Shown here: positions 1-8,955 of the stretch, piece after piece
How positions within the stretch are numbered: position 1 is the first letter of the stretch
Layout: each line of letters opens with the position of its first letter
Assembly: GCA_947624555.1 (NCBI GenBank)
Contig: CANQKW010000002.1
Location: 62,001 to 126,000 of the forward strand
Reading direction: 5' to 3'
DNA: 64,000 nucleotides
Source of the DNA: an uncultured Clostridia bacterium
GTDB taxonomy: Bacteria; Bacillota; Clostridia; Oscillospirales; Ruminococcaceae
Made by a program: the position numbers and the translations under genes
The notes under the pieces: generated by a model
The model's database searches: none
Told to the model about the DNA's origin: nothing
The model's input: the letters and a program-made list of their open reading frames with translations, nothing else

Positions 1-16
1 TCACCGTTAAGATAGA

Positions 17-47
17 AAAAGCGCTCAATTGGGCGCTTTTGGGAAAA
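17..47 (+). terminator. Hairpin, probable terminator of the gene to the left
   Basis: A ten-base-pair stem (17-26 with 31-40, one T-G pair) closes a four-base loop and its right arm ends in TTTT. The following GGG weakens it as a classical terminator. It lies upstream of the YlbF-like gene, so it probably ends a gene outside the window. Confidence 0.45.
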
Positions 48-70
48 ATTATTTTTTAAGGAGAATTGTT

Positions 71-490
71 ATGACAGTAATCGACGCAGCAAGACAGCTG
101 GGAGCAGTTGTTCAGACTGATGAACGCTATATCGAGTATGTAAAGGCAAAAAATGCCAACGACAACGATAAGGAACTTCAGGAACTTATCGGCGAGTTTA
201 ATCTTATCAGACAAAATCTTGCTATGGAGAACGATAAAGCCCCCGATGAAACCGACAGCGAAAAGGTAAAGGAGCTGTCCGTAAAAATGCAGTCCGCTTA
301 TGAGAAAATTATGGCGAACGAAAATATGGCGATTTTTACCGTCGCAAAACAGGGAATGGATAAGCTTATGAGCGAGATAAATACCATTCTTACCTATTCC
401 GTAGAGGGAATTGACCCTGCGACTTGTCCGTCGGAGCCTCCGTCCGCCGAATGTACGGGAAGCTGCTCGACCTGCGGAGGCTGCGGCTGA
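71..490 (+). CDS. YlbF/YmcA family protein with cysteine-rich C-terminal tail
   Basis: 139 residues, mostly predicted helix, resembling the YlbF/YmcA (Com_YlbF) family. In Bacillus the YlbF-YmcA-YaaT complex affects RNase Y-dependent mRNA maturation and carries iron-sulfur clusters. The ATG at 71 is preferred over an in-frame upstream start at 29 because AAGGAG lies about eight bases before it. The last 20 residues contain five cysteines (one in TCPSE, one in AEC, then CSTCGGC), which could bind metal or a cluster. Family membership rests on overall resemblance, the cluster idea on analogy. mutS starts 54 bases downstream on the same strand, suggesting co-transcription. Confidence 0.7.
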   Translation: MTVIDAARQLGAVVQTDERYIEYVKAKNANDNDKELQELIGEFNLIRQNLAMENDKAPDETDSEKVKELSVKMQSAYEKIMANENMAIFTVAKQGMDKLMSEINTILTYSVEGIDPATCPSEPPSAECTGSCSTCGGCG

Positions 491-544
491 GAATACAGGG
501 GGGCATACTCAATTAAATTGAACTTGAAGGCGGTGTGAAAAGCT

Positions 545-3136
545 ATGGAAGATACTGCGGAAAAATATTCTCCTATGCTCAGGCAGTATAAGGAAATCAA
601 GGAAAAATATCCCGAATATATACTGTTTTTCAGGTTGGGAGATTTTTATGAGATGTTCTTTGAGGACGCAATAATCGTTTCCCGTGAGCTGGAACTTGTC
701 CTTACGTCAAGGGCAGGTTCTCCTATGTGCGGAGTGCCTTTTCACAGTGCGGAAACCTATATAAAAAGGCTTATCGACGCATCTTTCAGGGTAGCTATCT
801 GCGAACAGCTTTCCGACCCTCACGCCTCAAAGGGATTGGTTCAGCGGGGAGTGATACGTCTTGTGACCGCAGGAACAGTTATTGAGGCGTCTTTGCTCTG
901 CGAGGACAGGAATAATTATATCACGAGCATTTACACCTACGGCGAAAGAACGGGACTTGCTTTTGCGGATATTTCGACGGGAGAGATACACGTTTTCGAG
1001 AAATCGGGAAAAAACCGCGAGTCCGAAATTATTTCGGAGCTTTGCCGTTTCCACCCCGTAGAAATTCTTATCAACGCAAGTTTTGGGGATTTGAGGGAAG
1101 TATCAAATTTTGTATCCCATGACATCAAAAAGTGCCTGTGCGAATTGCGTGACGAAAGAGATTTTGACAATTCGGATCTGTCGGTAATATTCAATCAGTT
1201 TGAAAATATTTCCGATGTTGAGGCTTTGGGAATAGAAAGACTGGATTTTGCCCAGAAAGCGCTTTGTGCATTGTTCAGATATGTCGGAAATTCGTATAAG
1301 GCTACTGTAAAGCGTTTTACGGAGATTTCAACACATAAGTCCGACGAATATATGGACCTTGGCGTTACCACCCGACGCAACCTTGAACTTTGCGAAACTC
1401 TCCGTTCGGGAGAAAGAAAAGGCTCGCTGCTTTATGTTCTTGATAAAACGGTAACGGCAATGGGAAGGAGAAAGCTGCGTTCGTGGATTGAGCGTCCGCT
1501 TATCTCTCACGCAAAAATAATTGACAGATTAAATTCCGTTGAAGAATTGAAAAGAAAATGCTCTGATTTATGCGAAATAAGAGAGAATTTAAAAGGCGTT
1601 TACGACCTGGAGCGCCTTTTGTCGAGGATCGCCTATAAAAGAGCCTCTCCGAAAGACGTTCAGGCAATGGGAAAAACCCTTGCGGTACTGCCTGAGATAA
1701 AAAAAGAGCTGAGCGGTTTTAATTCACGGCTTTTAAAGGAGCTTGACAGAAATATAAGCGACCTTACAAGCATTTCGTCGCTCATAGAGAATGCGCTTAA
1801 CGACGAGCTGCCAAATGCCGTCCGTGACGGAAATGTTATACGGAACGGCTTTAACAGCGAGATTGACCGACTTCGTGACATTTCGTCGGGCGGAGAAAAA
1901 ATTCTTCATGAAATCGAAGAGCGTGAGCGTGAAAAAACGGGAATACGCACTCTTAAAGTTGGAAACAACCGTGTTTTCGGCTATTACATAGAAGTATCAA
2001 ACAGCTTTAAGGATAAAGTGCCCGAAAATTACATAAGAAAACAAACTCTTGCCAACGGAGAGCGTTTTATCACCGATGAGCTTAAAAAAATCGAGGCTGA
2101 GATCGTTACGGCAAACGACAGGCTGCTTTCGCTGGAGCAGAGCGTTTTTGCCGAAGTCCGTGATTATGTGGGAACAAAGCTTGCGGAGATACAAAAGACA
2201 TCTGTGGCTGTTTCCGAATTAGACGCTCTTTGCAGTTTCGCTCAGGTAAGCATTGAAAACAACTATGTAAAGCCCGAGATAACAATGGACAGCGTTATCG
2301 ACATAAAAGAGGGCCGTCACCCTGTTGTCGAGAATATTCTTACAGACTGTCAGTTCACACCGAACGACGTTTATCTCGATAACACCGACAACAGACTTTT
2401 GATAATCACAGGACCGAATATGTCGGGAAAATCGACATTTATGCGCCAGACCGCCATAATCGTGCTTATGGCGCAGATAGGCTGCTTTGTTCCTGCGAGA
2501 TATGCAAAAATCGGCGTCGTCGACAAGATTTTTACCCGTGTCGGTGCGTCGGACGATTTGACTTCGGGACAGTCAACGTTTATGGTCGAGATGAACGAGG
2601 TTTCCGAAATTCTTAAAAATGCCACTAAAAACAGCCTTGTTATCCTTGACGAGATAGGAAGAGGAACATCTACCTTTGACGGAATATCCATAGCAAAGTC
2701 GGTCGCCGAGTATATATGCAACAAAATCGGTGCGAAAACTCTTTTTGCGACGCATTATCACGAGCTTATCTCAATGGAAAAGGAGCAAAAAGGCGTGCGG
2801 AATTTCAGCGTTGCGGTGACTAAACGGGGCGATGATATAAAATTTCTGCATAAAATCGTCGAGGGCGGAACGGACGACAGCTACGGCATTGAAGTAGCAA
2901 AGCTTGCGGGACTTCCGAATAAGGTGGTTCAAAGAGCAAAAGAGGAGCTTAAAGAGCTTGAAATAAGCGGAAAAGTGCGGTTGGCTGAGGCTATCGAAAA
3001 AAGCCGCAATAATCAATTCAGCCTTACAGCCGTCGAGGAGCAGAATGCAATAGCACGTATCAGAGCGGCAGATTTAAATTCAATGACGCCGCTTGATGCA
3101 ATGATGCTGATAAAGGATATAAAGGAAACGCTGTAA
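545..3136 (+). CDS. mutS: DNA mismatch repair protein MutS
   Basis: 863 residues, full length for bacterial MutS. It binds mismatches and small loops in DNA and signals to MutL through ATP-dependent clamp switching. The N-terminal domain has the mismatch-contacting Phe-X-Glu motif (F34-Y35-E36 in GDFYEMF). The C-terminal ABC-type ATPase shows the Walker A motif GPNMSGKST from about residue 623 and the Walker B/signature region LDEIGRGTSTFDG from about 701. The start has AAGGCGGTG upstream. mutL follows after 58 bases; a TATAAT-like hexamer at 3161-3166 has no matching -35, so mutS-mutL-miaA is probably one transcript. Confidence 0.97.
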   Translation: MEDTAEKYSPMLRQYKEIKEKYPEYILFFRLGDFYEMFFEDAIIVSRELELVLTSRAGSPMCGVPFHSAETYIKRLIDASFRVAICEQLSDPHASKGLVQRGVIRLVTAGTVIEASLLCEDRNNYITSIYTYGERTGLAFADISTGEIHVFEKSGKNRESEIISELCRFHPVEILINASFGDLREVSNFVSHDIKKCLCELRDERDFDNSDLSVIFNQFENISDVEALGIERLDFAQKALCALFRYVGNSYKATVKRFTEISTHKSDEYMDLGVTTRRNLELCETLRSGERKGSLLYVLDKTVTAMGRRKLRSWIERPLISHAKIIDRLNSVEELKRKCSDLCEIRENLKGVYDLERLLSRIAYKRASPKDVQAMGKTLAVLPEIKKELSGFNSRLLKELDRNISDLTSISSLIENALNDELPNAVRDGNVIRNGFNSEIDRLRDISSGGEKILHEIEEREREKTGIRTLKVGNNRVFGYYIEVSNSFKDKVPENYIRKQTLANGERFITDELKKIEAEIVTANDRLLSLEQSVFAEVRDYVGTKLAEIQKTSVAVSELDALCSFAQVSIENNYVKPEITMDSVIDIKEGRHPVVENILTDCQFTPNDVYLDNTDNRLLIITGPNMSGKSTFMRQTAIIVLMAQIGCFVPARYAKIGVVDKIFTRVGASDDLTSGQSTFMVEMNEVSEILKNATKNSLVILDEIGRGTSTFDGISIAKSVAEYICNKIGAKTLFATHYHELISMEKEQKGVRNFSVAVTKRGDDIKFLHKIVEGGTDDSYGIEVAKLAGLPNKVVQRAKEELKELEISGKVRLAEAIEKSRNNQFSLTAVEEQNAIARIRAADLNSMTPLDAMMLIKDIKETL

Positions 3137-3194
3137 CGGGCAAATTTACCGCATTGTCCGTATAATATGCGAGAAGTAAAAAAACGGAGAAAAA

Positions 3195-5090
3195 ATGCCG
3201 AAAATAAATCAACTGGATAAAAGCGTCTACGAGCTTATTGCCGCAGGCGAGGTAATAGAGCGCCCCTCTTCGGTCATCAAGGAGCTTTGCGAAAACTCTA
3301 TCGATGCGGGCGCTTTGAATATTTCCGTGGAAATAAAACGAGGCGGAATAACGTATATGCGTGTGACCGACGACGGCTGCGGAATATCCTATGAAGATAT
3401 GCCGCTTGCCTTTCGCCGCCACGCAACAAGCAAGGTTCTCGAAACAGCAGACCTTGAAAATATAGTGACATTGGGTTTCAGAGGCGAGGCTCTTGCGTCG
3501 GTATGTGCTGCGGCAAGAGTTGAGGCTGTAAGCCGCCGTGCGGTCGATAAGCTGGGGGTTCATTACCGCATAGAGGGAACTTCTCCCTATGAATATGAGA
3601 AAACAGGCTGTGCAGAGGGCACGACAATAATTATCCGTGACCTTTTTTTCAATACTCCGGCACGTTTGAAATTCCTGAAAAAAGACGTTACAGAGGGAAA
3701 TTATGTTGCAGCCGTGATTGAAAAACTTGCTCTTTCTCACCCGAAAATTTCGTTCAGATTTATCCGTGACGGAAAGCAGACCCTGCTTACTTCGGGCGAC
3801 GGCAGCCTTTACAATGCGATTTATTCCGTACTCGGAAAGCAGCTTGCGGCGTCGATGATACCGGTGGAAACGGTTTACCGTGATATTGAAGTTATGGGAT
3901 ATGTAAGCTCGCCGCTTTTTACGAGATCCAACCGAACAATGCAGAATTTCTTTGTAAACGGCAGGAGCGTGAAAAGCCCCGTGTGCTGTGCGGCTCTCGA
4001 AGAGGCTTTCAGAAACAACATAATGACGGGAAAATTTCCTGCCTGCGTTTTGTGCATAAATCTTGACCCTGCCGACCTTGACGCAAATATATCTCCTGCA
4101 AAGACAGAGGTTCGTTTTTCAAACGAAAAGGCAGTTTTTGACGCTATTTATTATGCGGTGAAAAACGGCATAATCGGCTATGACGAAAGCCGTGAGATAA
4201 AGCTTGAAAACAGGGAAAAAGAGCCTGAAGAAACCGAAAAACCGACCGTTTCTATCCCGGTGGGACGAGAGGTTTATTCTGTTCCTGCCGTAAATCCCGA
4301 ACCCGAGAGCTTTTACAGGAAAAATGTGCCTTTCAGGTTTCCCGAAGAAAATCAGAACGCAGAGCAAACGGTTATCCCCGAAGTTTTGCCGCCTCTTCTT
4401 GAAAAAGAAATCCTGAAAAACGAAGAAGTCAGTCAGACGGATTTGTCGGGGTTTTCGTTTATCACGGAACAGTCTTTTGTAAAAAGGGAAGACCATCCCA
4501 CAGAAGAGCAGGAAATCTCGACGGAAAATATACGTGTTATCGGAGAGCTTTTCAAGACGTATATTCTCTGCGAGAGCGAAGAGTCGCTGATTTTGATAGA
4601 TAAGCACGCCGCTCACGAGAGAATAAATTTCGAGCGGTTTAAAAAGGCTGTAAATATCCACGGACAACTTTTGATAGAGCCGTGCGCTGTTTATTTAAGC
4701 CCCGAAGAATACGACGCAGTAAAAAGCTTTTCGGAAAAACTTGAAAACGTGGGTATTCTTCTGAAATTTGAGGACAGCGGAAAGGTTGTCATTGAGGGCG
4801 TTCCGCAGTCGCTTGAGGAGTGCGACCCTGCCGACCTGCTCCAGAGCATATCCGAAACCCTTGCTTTGGGCAGCGATAATGCACAGGGTATGCTGTTTGA
4901 TGATGTCCTGCACACAATGGCTTGCAAGGCGAGCATAAGAGCAAATGAAAATCAGAGCATATCTGAATTGACATATCTTGCAAAAACGGTTTTCAGCGAC
5001 AGAAACATACGCTACTGTCCGCACGGCAGACCCGTAATAACGCAGATTTCCAAACGGCAGATAGAAAAGTATTTCGGGAGAATTGTCTGA
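3195..5090 (+). CDS. mutL: DNA mismatch repair protein MutL, endonuclease type
   Basis: 631 residues. The N-terminal GHKL ATPase shows ENSIDAGA, DDGCGI, HATSK and GFRGEAL. A variable acidic linker covers roughly residues 340-440. The C-terminal domain carries the metal-binding nicking motif in the form DKHAAHERINFE (consensus DQHAXXEXXXXE), plus an ACKAS segment and CPHGRP near the end, as in MutL proteins of bacteria without MutH. It should therefore be a latent endonuclease that nicks the strand to be repaired. Start ATG with ACGGAG upstream. miaA begins two bases after the stop. Confidence 0.97.
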   Translation: MPKINQLDKSVYELIAAGEVIERPSSVIKELCENSIDAGALNISVEIKRGGITYMRVTDDGCGISYEDMPLAFRRHATSKVLETADLENIVTLGFRGEALASVCAAARVEAVSRRAVDKLGVHYRIEGTSPYEYEKTGCAEGTTIIIRDLFFNTPARLKFLKKDVTEGNYVAAVIEKLALSHPKISFRFIRDGKQTLLTSGDGSLYNAIYSVLGKQLAASMIPVETVYRDIEVMGYVSSPLFTRSNRTMQNFFVNGRSVKSPVCCAALEEAFRNNIMTGKFPACVLCINLDPADLDANISPAKTEVRFSNEKAVFDAIYYAVKNGIIGYDESREIKLENREKEPEETEKPTVSIPVGREVYSVPAVNPEPESFYRKNVPFRFPEENQNAEQTVIPEVLPPLLEKEILKNEEVSQTDLSGFSFITEQSFVKREDHPTEEQEISTENIRVIGELFKTYILCESEESLILIDKHAAHERINFERFKKAVNIHGQLLIEPCAVYLSPEEYDAVKSFSEKLENVGILLKFEDSGKVVIEGVPQSLEECDPADLLQSISETLALGSDNAQGMLFDDVLHTMACKASIRANENQSISELTYLAKTVFSDRNIRYCPHGRPVITQISKRQIEKYFGRIV

Positions 5091-5092
5091 AA

Positions 5093-6022
5093 ATGAACAA
5101 GATCATAGTTGTCTGCGGTCCGACAGCGTCGGGAAAAACGGCTCTTTCGGTGGAGCTTGCAAAGATTTACGGCGGAGAGATAATTTCCGCTGATTCTATG
5201 CAGATCTATACGGATATGGATATTGCCTCAGCAAAAGCTACACCCGAAGAGCAGCAGGGCATTCCTCATCACCTGATGAATTTTCTTGACCCGTCGGAAA
5301 GCTTTTCTGTCGCCGATTATGTCAGGCTTTGCAACGAAAAGGCAAGGGAAATCATTTCACGGGGAAAAATCCCGATAGTGTGCGGCGGTACGGGGCTTTA
5401 TATTTCGTCGTTTGTCGATAATATCGAGTTTGACGACAGCAGACAGGATTATGCTTTCCGTGAAGAAATGAGAAAATTTGCCGAGGAGAACGGCACTTCG
5501 GCTCTCCTGGAAAAATTGCGTGAAGTTGACCCCGAAACCGCTTTGTCACTTCACGAAAACAATGTCGGCAGAATTATCCGTGCCCTTGAAGTGTATAAAA
5601 CCACAGGGCATACAATCTCGGAGTCAAAGAGAAATTCCAGAAATACGCCTTCTCCGTATGATTTTATTATGCTCACGCTTGAATTTGCCGACCGTGAGCA
5701 GCTCAAACAGCGCATAAACGAAAGAGTAGACAGAATGTTGGAACAAGGTTTGCTCGACGAGGCAAAAGCCTGCTTTGAACAGAAAAATCGCTCCACAGCG
5801 GCTCAGGCAATCGGCTGCAAGGAATTTTATCCCTACTTCAGGGGAGAAAAAACTCTCGAAGAATGTACAGAAGAGCTTAAACTTCGCACTCGTCAGTATG
5901 CAAAACGACAGATGACCTGGTTTCGGAGAGATAAAAGAATTATCCCGATTGTAATAGAGAGGGAAGATGATTTTTCACGAATCGTAAGCAAAGCGACCTC
6001 AATTATTGACCTGAAATTGTAA
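5093..6022 (+). CDS. miaA: tRNA dimethylallyltransferase MiaA
   Basis: 309 residues, normal length. It transfers the dimethylallyl group to N6 of A37 in tRNAs reading UNN codons, the first step towards ms2i6A. The P-loop is GPTASGKT at residues 9-16, followed by the DSMQIYTDMDIASAK substrate-binding segment; GGTGLY and QAIGCKEF are further family blocks. It starts two bases after the mutL stop with GGGAG upstream, so it is translated from the mutSL message. hfq follows, the same neighbour as in many bacteria, but with its own promoter. Confidence 0.96.
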   Translation: MNKIIVVCGPTASGKTALSVELAKIYGGEIISADSMQIYTDMDIASAKATPEEQQGIPHHLMNFLDPSESFSVADYVRLCNEKAREIISRGKIPIVCGGTGLYISSFVDNIEFDDSRQDYAFREEMRKFAEENGTSALLEKLREVDPETALSLHENNVGRIIRALEVYKTTGHTISESKRNSRNTPSPYDFIMLTLEFADREQLKQRINERVDRMLEQGLLDEAKACFEQKNRSTAAQAIGCKEFYPYFRGEKTLEECTEELKLRTRQYAKRQMTWFRRDKRIIPIVIEREDDFSRIVSKATSIIDLKL

Positions 6023-6131
6023 TTTTGATGCCATTTTAAGGATTTTCTGGAAAAACAAGTATAATTTGAACGAAAATTTACAAAAAAAAATAATTTTTTT
6101 TCAAAAAATAGTAGCTTTTTTTGAAAAAGTA

Positions 6132-6140
6132 TGGTATACT
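6132..6140 (+). promoter_or_regulatory. Extended -10 promoter for hfq
   Basis: TGGTATACT is a TGN-extended -10 (TATACT at 6135-6140). No good TTGACA-like box sits 16-18 bases upstream, which is tolerated in extended -10 promoters. The surrounding 6050-6130 is very A/T rich. The remaining leader to 6237 holds only a small hairpin (TCCGC/GCGGA around 6177-6189). Confidence 0.5.
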
Positions 6141-6237
6141 AGTACTATATAGTTGGGGTAGTATTGCTATTTTGCGTCCGCACGGCGGATAAAGAAATAA
6201 AAAAGCTCCTAAGACACAGAGAAAAAAGGTGATAATT

Positions 6238-6483
6238 ATGGGAAAAGACATCAATCTTCAGGACGTTTTTCTTAATCAGGCAAGAAAGGACAGAATACCC
6301 GTTACGATTTATATTACGAACGGATTTCAGTTCAAGGGAATTGTAAAGGGTTTTGATAACTATACGGTTATTCTCGATACCGACGGAAAGCAGAATTTGA
6401 TTTATAAGCACGCAATTTCGACGATTACTCCGTTCAAACCTGTGTCTATTCTTGACGCATACGAAAAGGGCGAAGAGGAATAA
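6238..6483 (+). CDS. hfq: RNA chaperone Hfq
   Basis: 81 residues, the compact Gram-positive form. It forms a hexameric Sm ring that binds small RNAs and mRNA. The Sm1 region runs through [13 protein letters not shown] and the Sm2 region contains YKHAIST, the hallmark Hfq variant of YKHA, so this is Hfq rather than an archaeal-type Sm protein. The ATG at 6238 is chosen over an in-frame GTG at 6229 because the ribosome binding site AAAAAAGGTG overlaps that GTG. The acidic tail after PFKP is short. Confidence 0.95.
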   Translation: MGKDINLQDVFLNQARKDRIPVTIYITNGFQFKGIVKGFDNYTVILDTDGKQNLIYKHAISTITPFKPVSILDAYEKGEEE

Positions 6484-6541
6484 GCTGCCCTCCGGTAAGC
6501 TTGGGGTAGATGCCCTTTTGATACGTTAAGGGGTGAATGTA

Positions 6542-7753
6542 TTGAATTCGGCGTGGACAAGAACGATAATTGCGATTTTGTCTGTGTTTGTTATTCTGGT
6601 CGCATTGGGACAGGTTTTCTTTGCGGGCGGAGAAAAAATAACTACCGAAACTGTATATAATTACGGCTATGACGCAGAGATCCCGTTCAGCGGAGTAATC
6701 CTCCGAGATGAACAGGTGATTTTGAACTCGGATCAGGGCGTTCTGAGCTACGAGCACGAGGACGGGGTCAAAGCGGGAAAAAGTACTGTGATAGCCAGAA
6801 GATACAGAAGTAACGACGATGTCGCTTATCTTAGAGAGATTGAACAGCTCGAAGAGCAGATCGAAATGCTTGAGAGCGCAGAAATGCTTATAGGAACCGA
6901 TAATTCTCAGCTTGAGGCTATTTCGGCACAGATAAACGAAAGCCATTCCGAGCTTATCGGCGATATTATCGACGGAGATTTTAAGGCTGCGTCCGAAGAA
7001 CGTTCAAAGCTGCTCTGCGCAATGTGCAAGCGTGAGATAACGCTTAAAGAGAGCGGCGGATACTCTGAAAAGAAAAATGAACTTCAAAACAGGATCTCGG
7101 AGCTTGAGGCGATGATTTCGGGCGGCGTACAGGAAATAAAAGCAGGCGGTACGGGATATTTTGTAAGCTCTGTCGACGGATATGAAGGCGAGTTGGGCTA
7201 TTCGGACTCTGACAAGCTGACAGAAGAGATGATAGAACAGATAATCGAAAATCCCGTGAAATCAAGCCCCAAAAACGCAATCGGAAAGCTGGTTTCCGAT
7301 TATCATTGGCGTGCGGCGGCTATTATAGAAACCGATAAAATGGTAGGTATCTATGAAGGCGGAAAAGCGATGCTCCGTGTCGGTTCGGCGCAAAGACAGT
7401 ATGAAACCGATGTCGTGTCGGTAAAAAAATGCGGCGACGGTAAATCAATATATATTTTTGAGGGCGACAATTTTGTTTCCGATGCGGCTGAAAGCCGTGT
7501 GGCAAGCTTTAAGCTCGTGGTAAACAGCTACGGCGGTCTGAGAGTTTCAAGAACGGCGCTCCATTTTGACGATAACGAGCAAATCGGCGTTTTTGTCCAG
7601 CGAGGAAGAACGCTGGTGTTCAAAAAAGCAGACGTTGTCTATTGGGGCGAGGGATATGTGATTTGTTCTCAGAAACCCGATGAAGATTATCTTAAACTGT
7701 ATGACAAGGTTGTTGTCGAGGGCAAGGGCTTATACGATGGAAAGGTTATTTGA
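6542..7753 (+). CDS. HlyD/membrane-fusion-like protein, single N-terminal membrane segment
   Basis: About 403 residues. One hydrophobic segment (residues 8-28) is followed by a region like the lipoyl/HlyD start (EIPFSGVILRDEQ, EDGVKAGK), a helical middle rich in Glu/Leu (about 95-190) that suggests a coiled-coil hairpin, and a second beta-rich half. Topology predicts an extracytoplasmic body. The start is probably TTG at 6542 behind AAGGGGTG; a GTG at 6533 lies inside that site. No transporter partner is adjacent. It overlaps yggS by 17 bases and sits beside sepF, so a role near division or envelope assembly is possible but unproven. Confidence 0.65.
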   Translation: MNSAWTRTIIAILSVFVILVALGQVFFAGGEKITTETVYNYGYDAEIPFSGVILRDEQVILNSDQGVLSYEHEDGVKAGKSTVIARRYRSNDDVAYLREIEQLEEQIEMLESAEMLIGTDNSQLEAISAQINESHSELIGDIIDGDFKAASEERSKLLCAMCKREITLKESGGYSEKKNELQNRISELEAMISGGVQEIKAGGTGYFVSSVDGYEGELGYSDSDKLTEEMIEQIIENPVKSSPKNAIGKLVSDYHWRAAAIIETDKMVGIYEGGKAMLRVGSAQRQYETDVVSVKKCGDGKSIYIFEGDNFVSDAAESRVASFKLVVNSYGGLRVSRTALHFDDNEQIGVFVQRGRTLVFKKADVVYWGEGYVICSQKPDEDYLKLYDKVVVEGKGLYDGKVI

Positions 7754-8447
7754 CGACAGTTTCAGCGATATTCGTGAAAATTATAAAAAGATTTGCGAAA
7801 ATATCAATGAGGCTGCTTTGAAAGCAGGAAGAACCGATAAAATCAGGTTTATGGGCGTGACGAAAACCGTTTTGCCCGAAAGAATCAATTTTGCGATAGG
7901 TCTGGGCATTGACCTTTTGGGAGAAAACCGTGTCCAGGAATATCTCGAAAAGCGTGATTTTTATGCGCCGGCAGAGGTGCACTTTATCGGCTCTCTCCAG
8001 ACGAATAAGGTCAAGTATATTATTGATAAGGTATCAATGATTCATTCCGTGGACAGCCTTCATCTGGCTGAGGAAATCAGCCGCAGGGCAGGTCAGCACG
8101 GTTTGACTATGGATATACTCGCCGAGATAAATATAGGCGAGGAAGAAACAAAGAGCGGCATTTCACAGGAAAGCGCAAAAGATTTTTGCTGTGAGCTTGC
8201 CGAGCTTTCAAATGTCAGACTGAGAGGTCTGATGACAATACCCCCTCCGATGTGTTCGGAAAAGATGTTTGCGCAAATGCAGGAGCTTTTCGGGAGCATA
8301 AAAGGTTCGCTTTCGGGTGAAAAAAGGGGTGCGTTTGATACTCTTTCGATGGGAATGTCGGGGGATTATCAGACGGCGATAAAATATGGGGCTACCATTG
8401 TCCGGATAGGCTCGGCTCTCTTCGGACAGAGGAATAGACCTGCTTAA
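7737..8447 (+). CDS. yggS: YggS/YlmE family pyridoxal-phosphate homeostasis protein
   Basis: 236 residues with the alanine-racemase-like barrel fold. The PLP-binding lysine is expected at K43 in GVTKTV. Other family blocks: GENRVQEYLEK, HFIGSLQTNK, HSVDSLHLAEEIS, LRGLMTIPP and LSMGMSGDYQTAI. These proteins bind PLP without known enzyme activity and influence vitamin B6 and amino-acid pools. The ATG at 7737 gives the expected N-terminus and overlaps the previous gene by 17 bases. The yggS-sepF-ylmH-divIVA order is the usual Firmicute one. Confidence 0.93.
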   Translation: MERLFDDSFSDIRENYKKICENINEAALKAGRTDKIRFMGVTKTVLPERINFAIGLGIDLLGENRVQEYLEKRDFYAPAEVHFIGSLQTNKVKYIIDKVSMIHSVDSLHLAEEISRRAGQHGLTMDILAEINIGEEETKSGISQESAKDFCCELAELSNVRLRGLMTIPPPMCSEKMFAQMQELFGSIKGSLSGEKRGAFDTLSMGMSGDYQTAIKYGATIVRIGSALFGQRNRPA

Positions 8448-8485
8448 AGCAGGAAAAACAAATAATAATTGGGAGGAAATTAACA

Positions 8486-8935
8486 ATGGGCAATTTTTTC
8501 AAGAACATTTTCGGCACAGGTGACGAGAACGAGGGATTTGTTGATTACGAAGAGGACGGAGCTTACGATACTTCTTCCAGCGCAGTGACGAATGAAGAGG
8601 CAGGCTATTCCTCTGATTTCAGCTCCTCTAAGAGCGATAGTTTCGGTTCGGCGTCAAAGTACATCAATCTTCGCAGCGCAGGTATTCCCAAGCTCACAAT
8701 TCTTAAGCCTAAGAGCTATGAAGAGGTTATGAGCGATGCGGTTGACCTTCTTCGCGAGGGTACCATAATCATACTTAATCTTAACGGTATCGACAGCGAA
8801 ATCAGTATGAGAATTGTTGATTTTATGACGGGCGTCACCGCTGCATTCGAGGGCAGAATAAAGCGCATTGAGGCTTTTTGCTATGCAGCAGCTCCGAAGA
8901 ATGTTGATTGGATAAACAATATCGAAGAGGACTGA
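8486..8935 (+). CDS. sepF: Cell division protein SepF
   Basis: 149 residues. The N-terminal amphipathic segment (MGNFFKNIFG) is the membrane anchor typical of SepF. A Ser/Asp/Glu-rich linker follows to about residue 60, and the C-terminal domain (KPKSYEEV..., REGTIIILNLNGID, DFMTG) is the FtsZ-binding dimer. SepF bundles FtsZ polymers and tethers them to the membrane at mid-cell. GGGAGG lies upstream. The YlmG/YggT gene normally found between sepF and ylmH is absent. Confidence 0.93.
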   Translation: MGNFFKNIFGTGDENEGFVDYEEDGAYDTSSSAVTNEEAGYSSDFSSSKSDSFGSASKYINLRSAGIPKLTILKPKSYEEVMSDAVDLLREGTIIILNLNGIDSEISMRIVDFMTGVTAAFEGRIKRIEAFCYAAAPKNVDWINNIEED

Positions 8936-8955
8936 TCCCGCAGCGGAGATTCTTT

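Noticed and set aside
3161..3166. TATAAT upstream of mutL as a promoter
   Set aside because: No acceptable -35 at 16-18 bases and no extended -10.
3060..3740. A 226-codon open frame opposite mutS/mutL
   Set aside because: It lies across two well-supported genes and shows no motifs or start signals.
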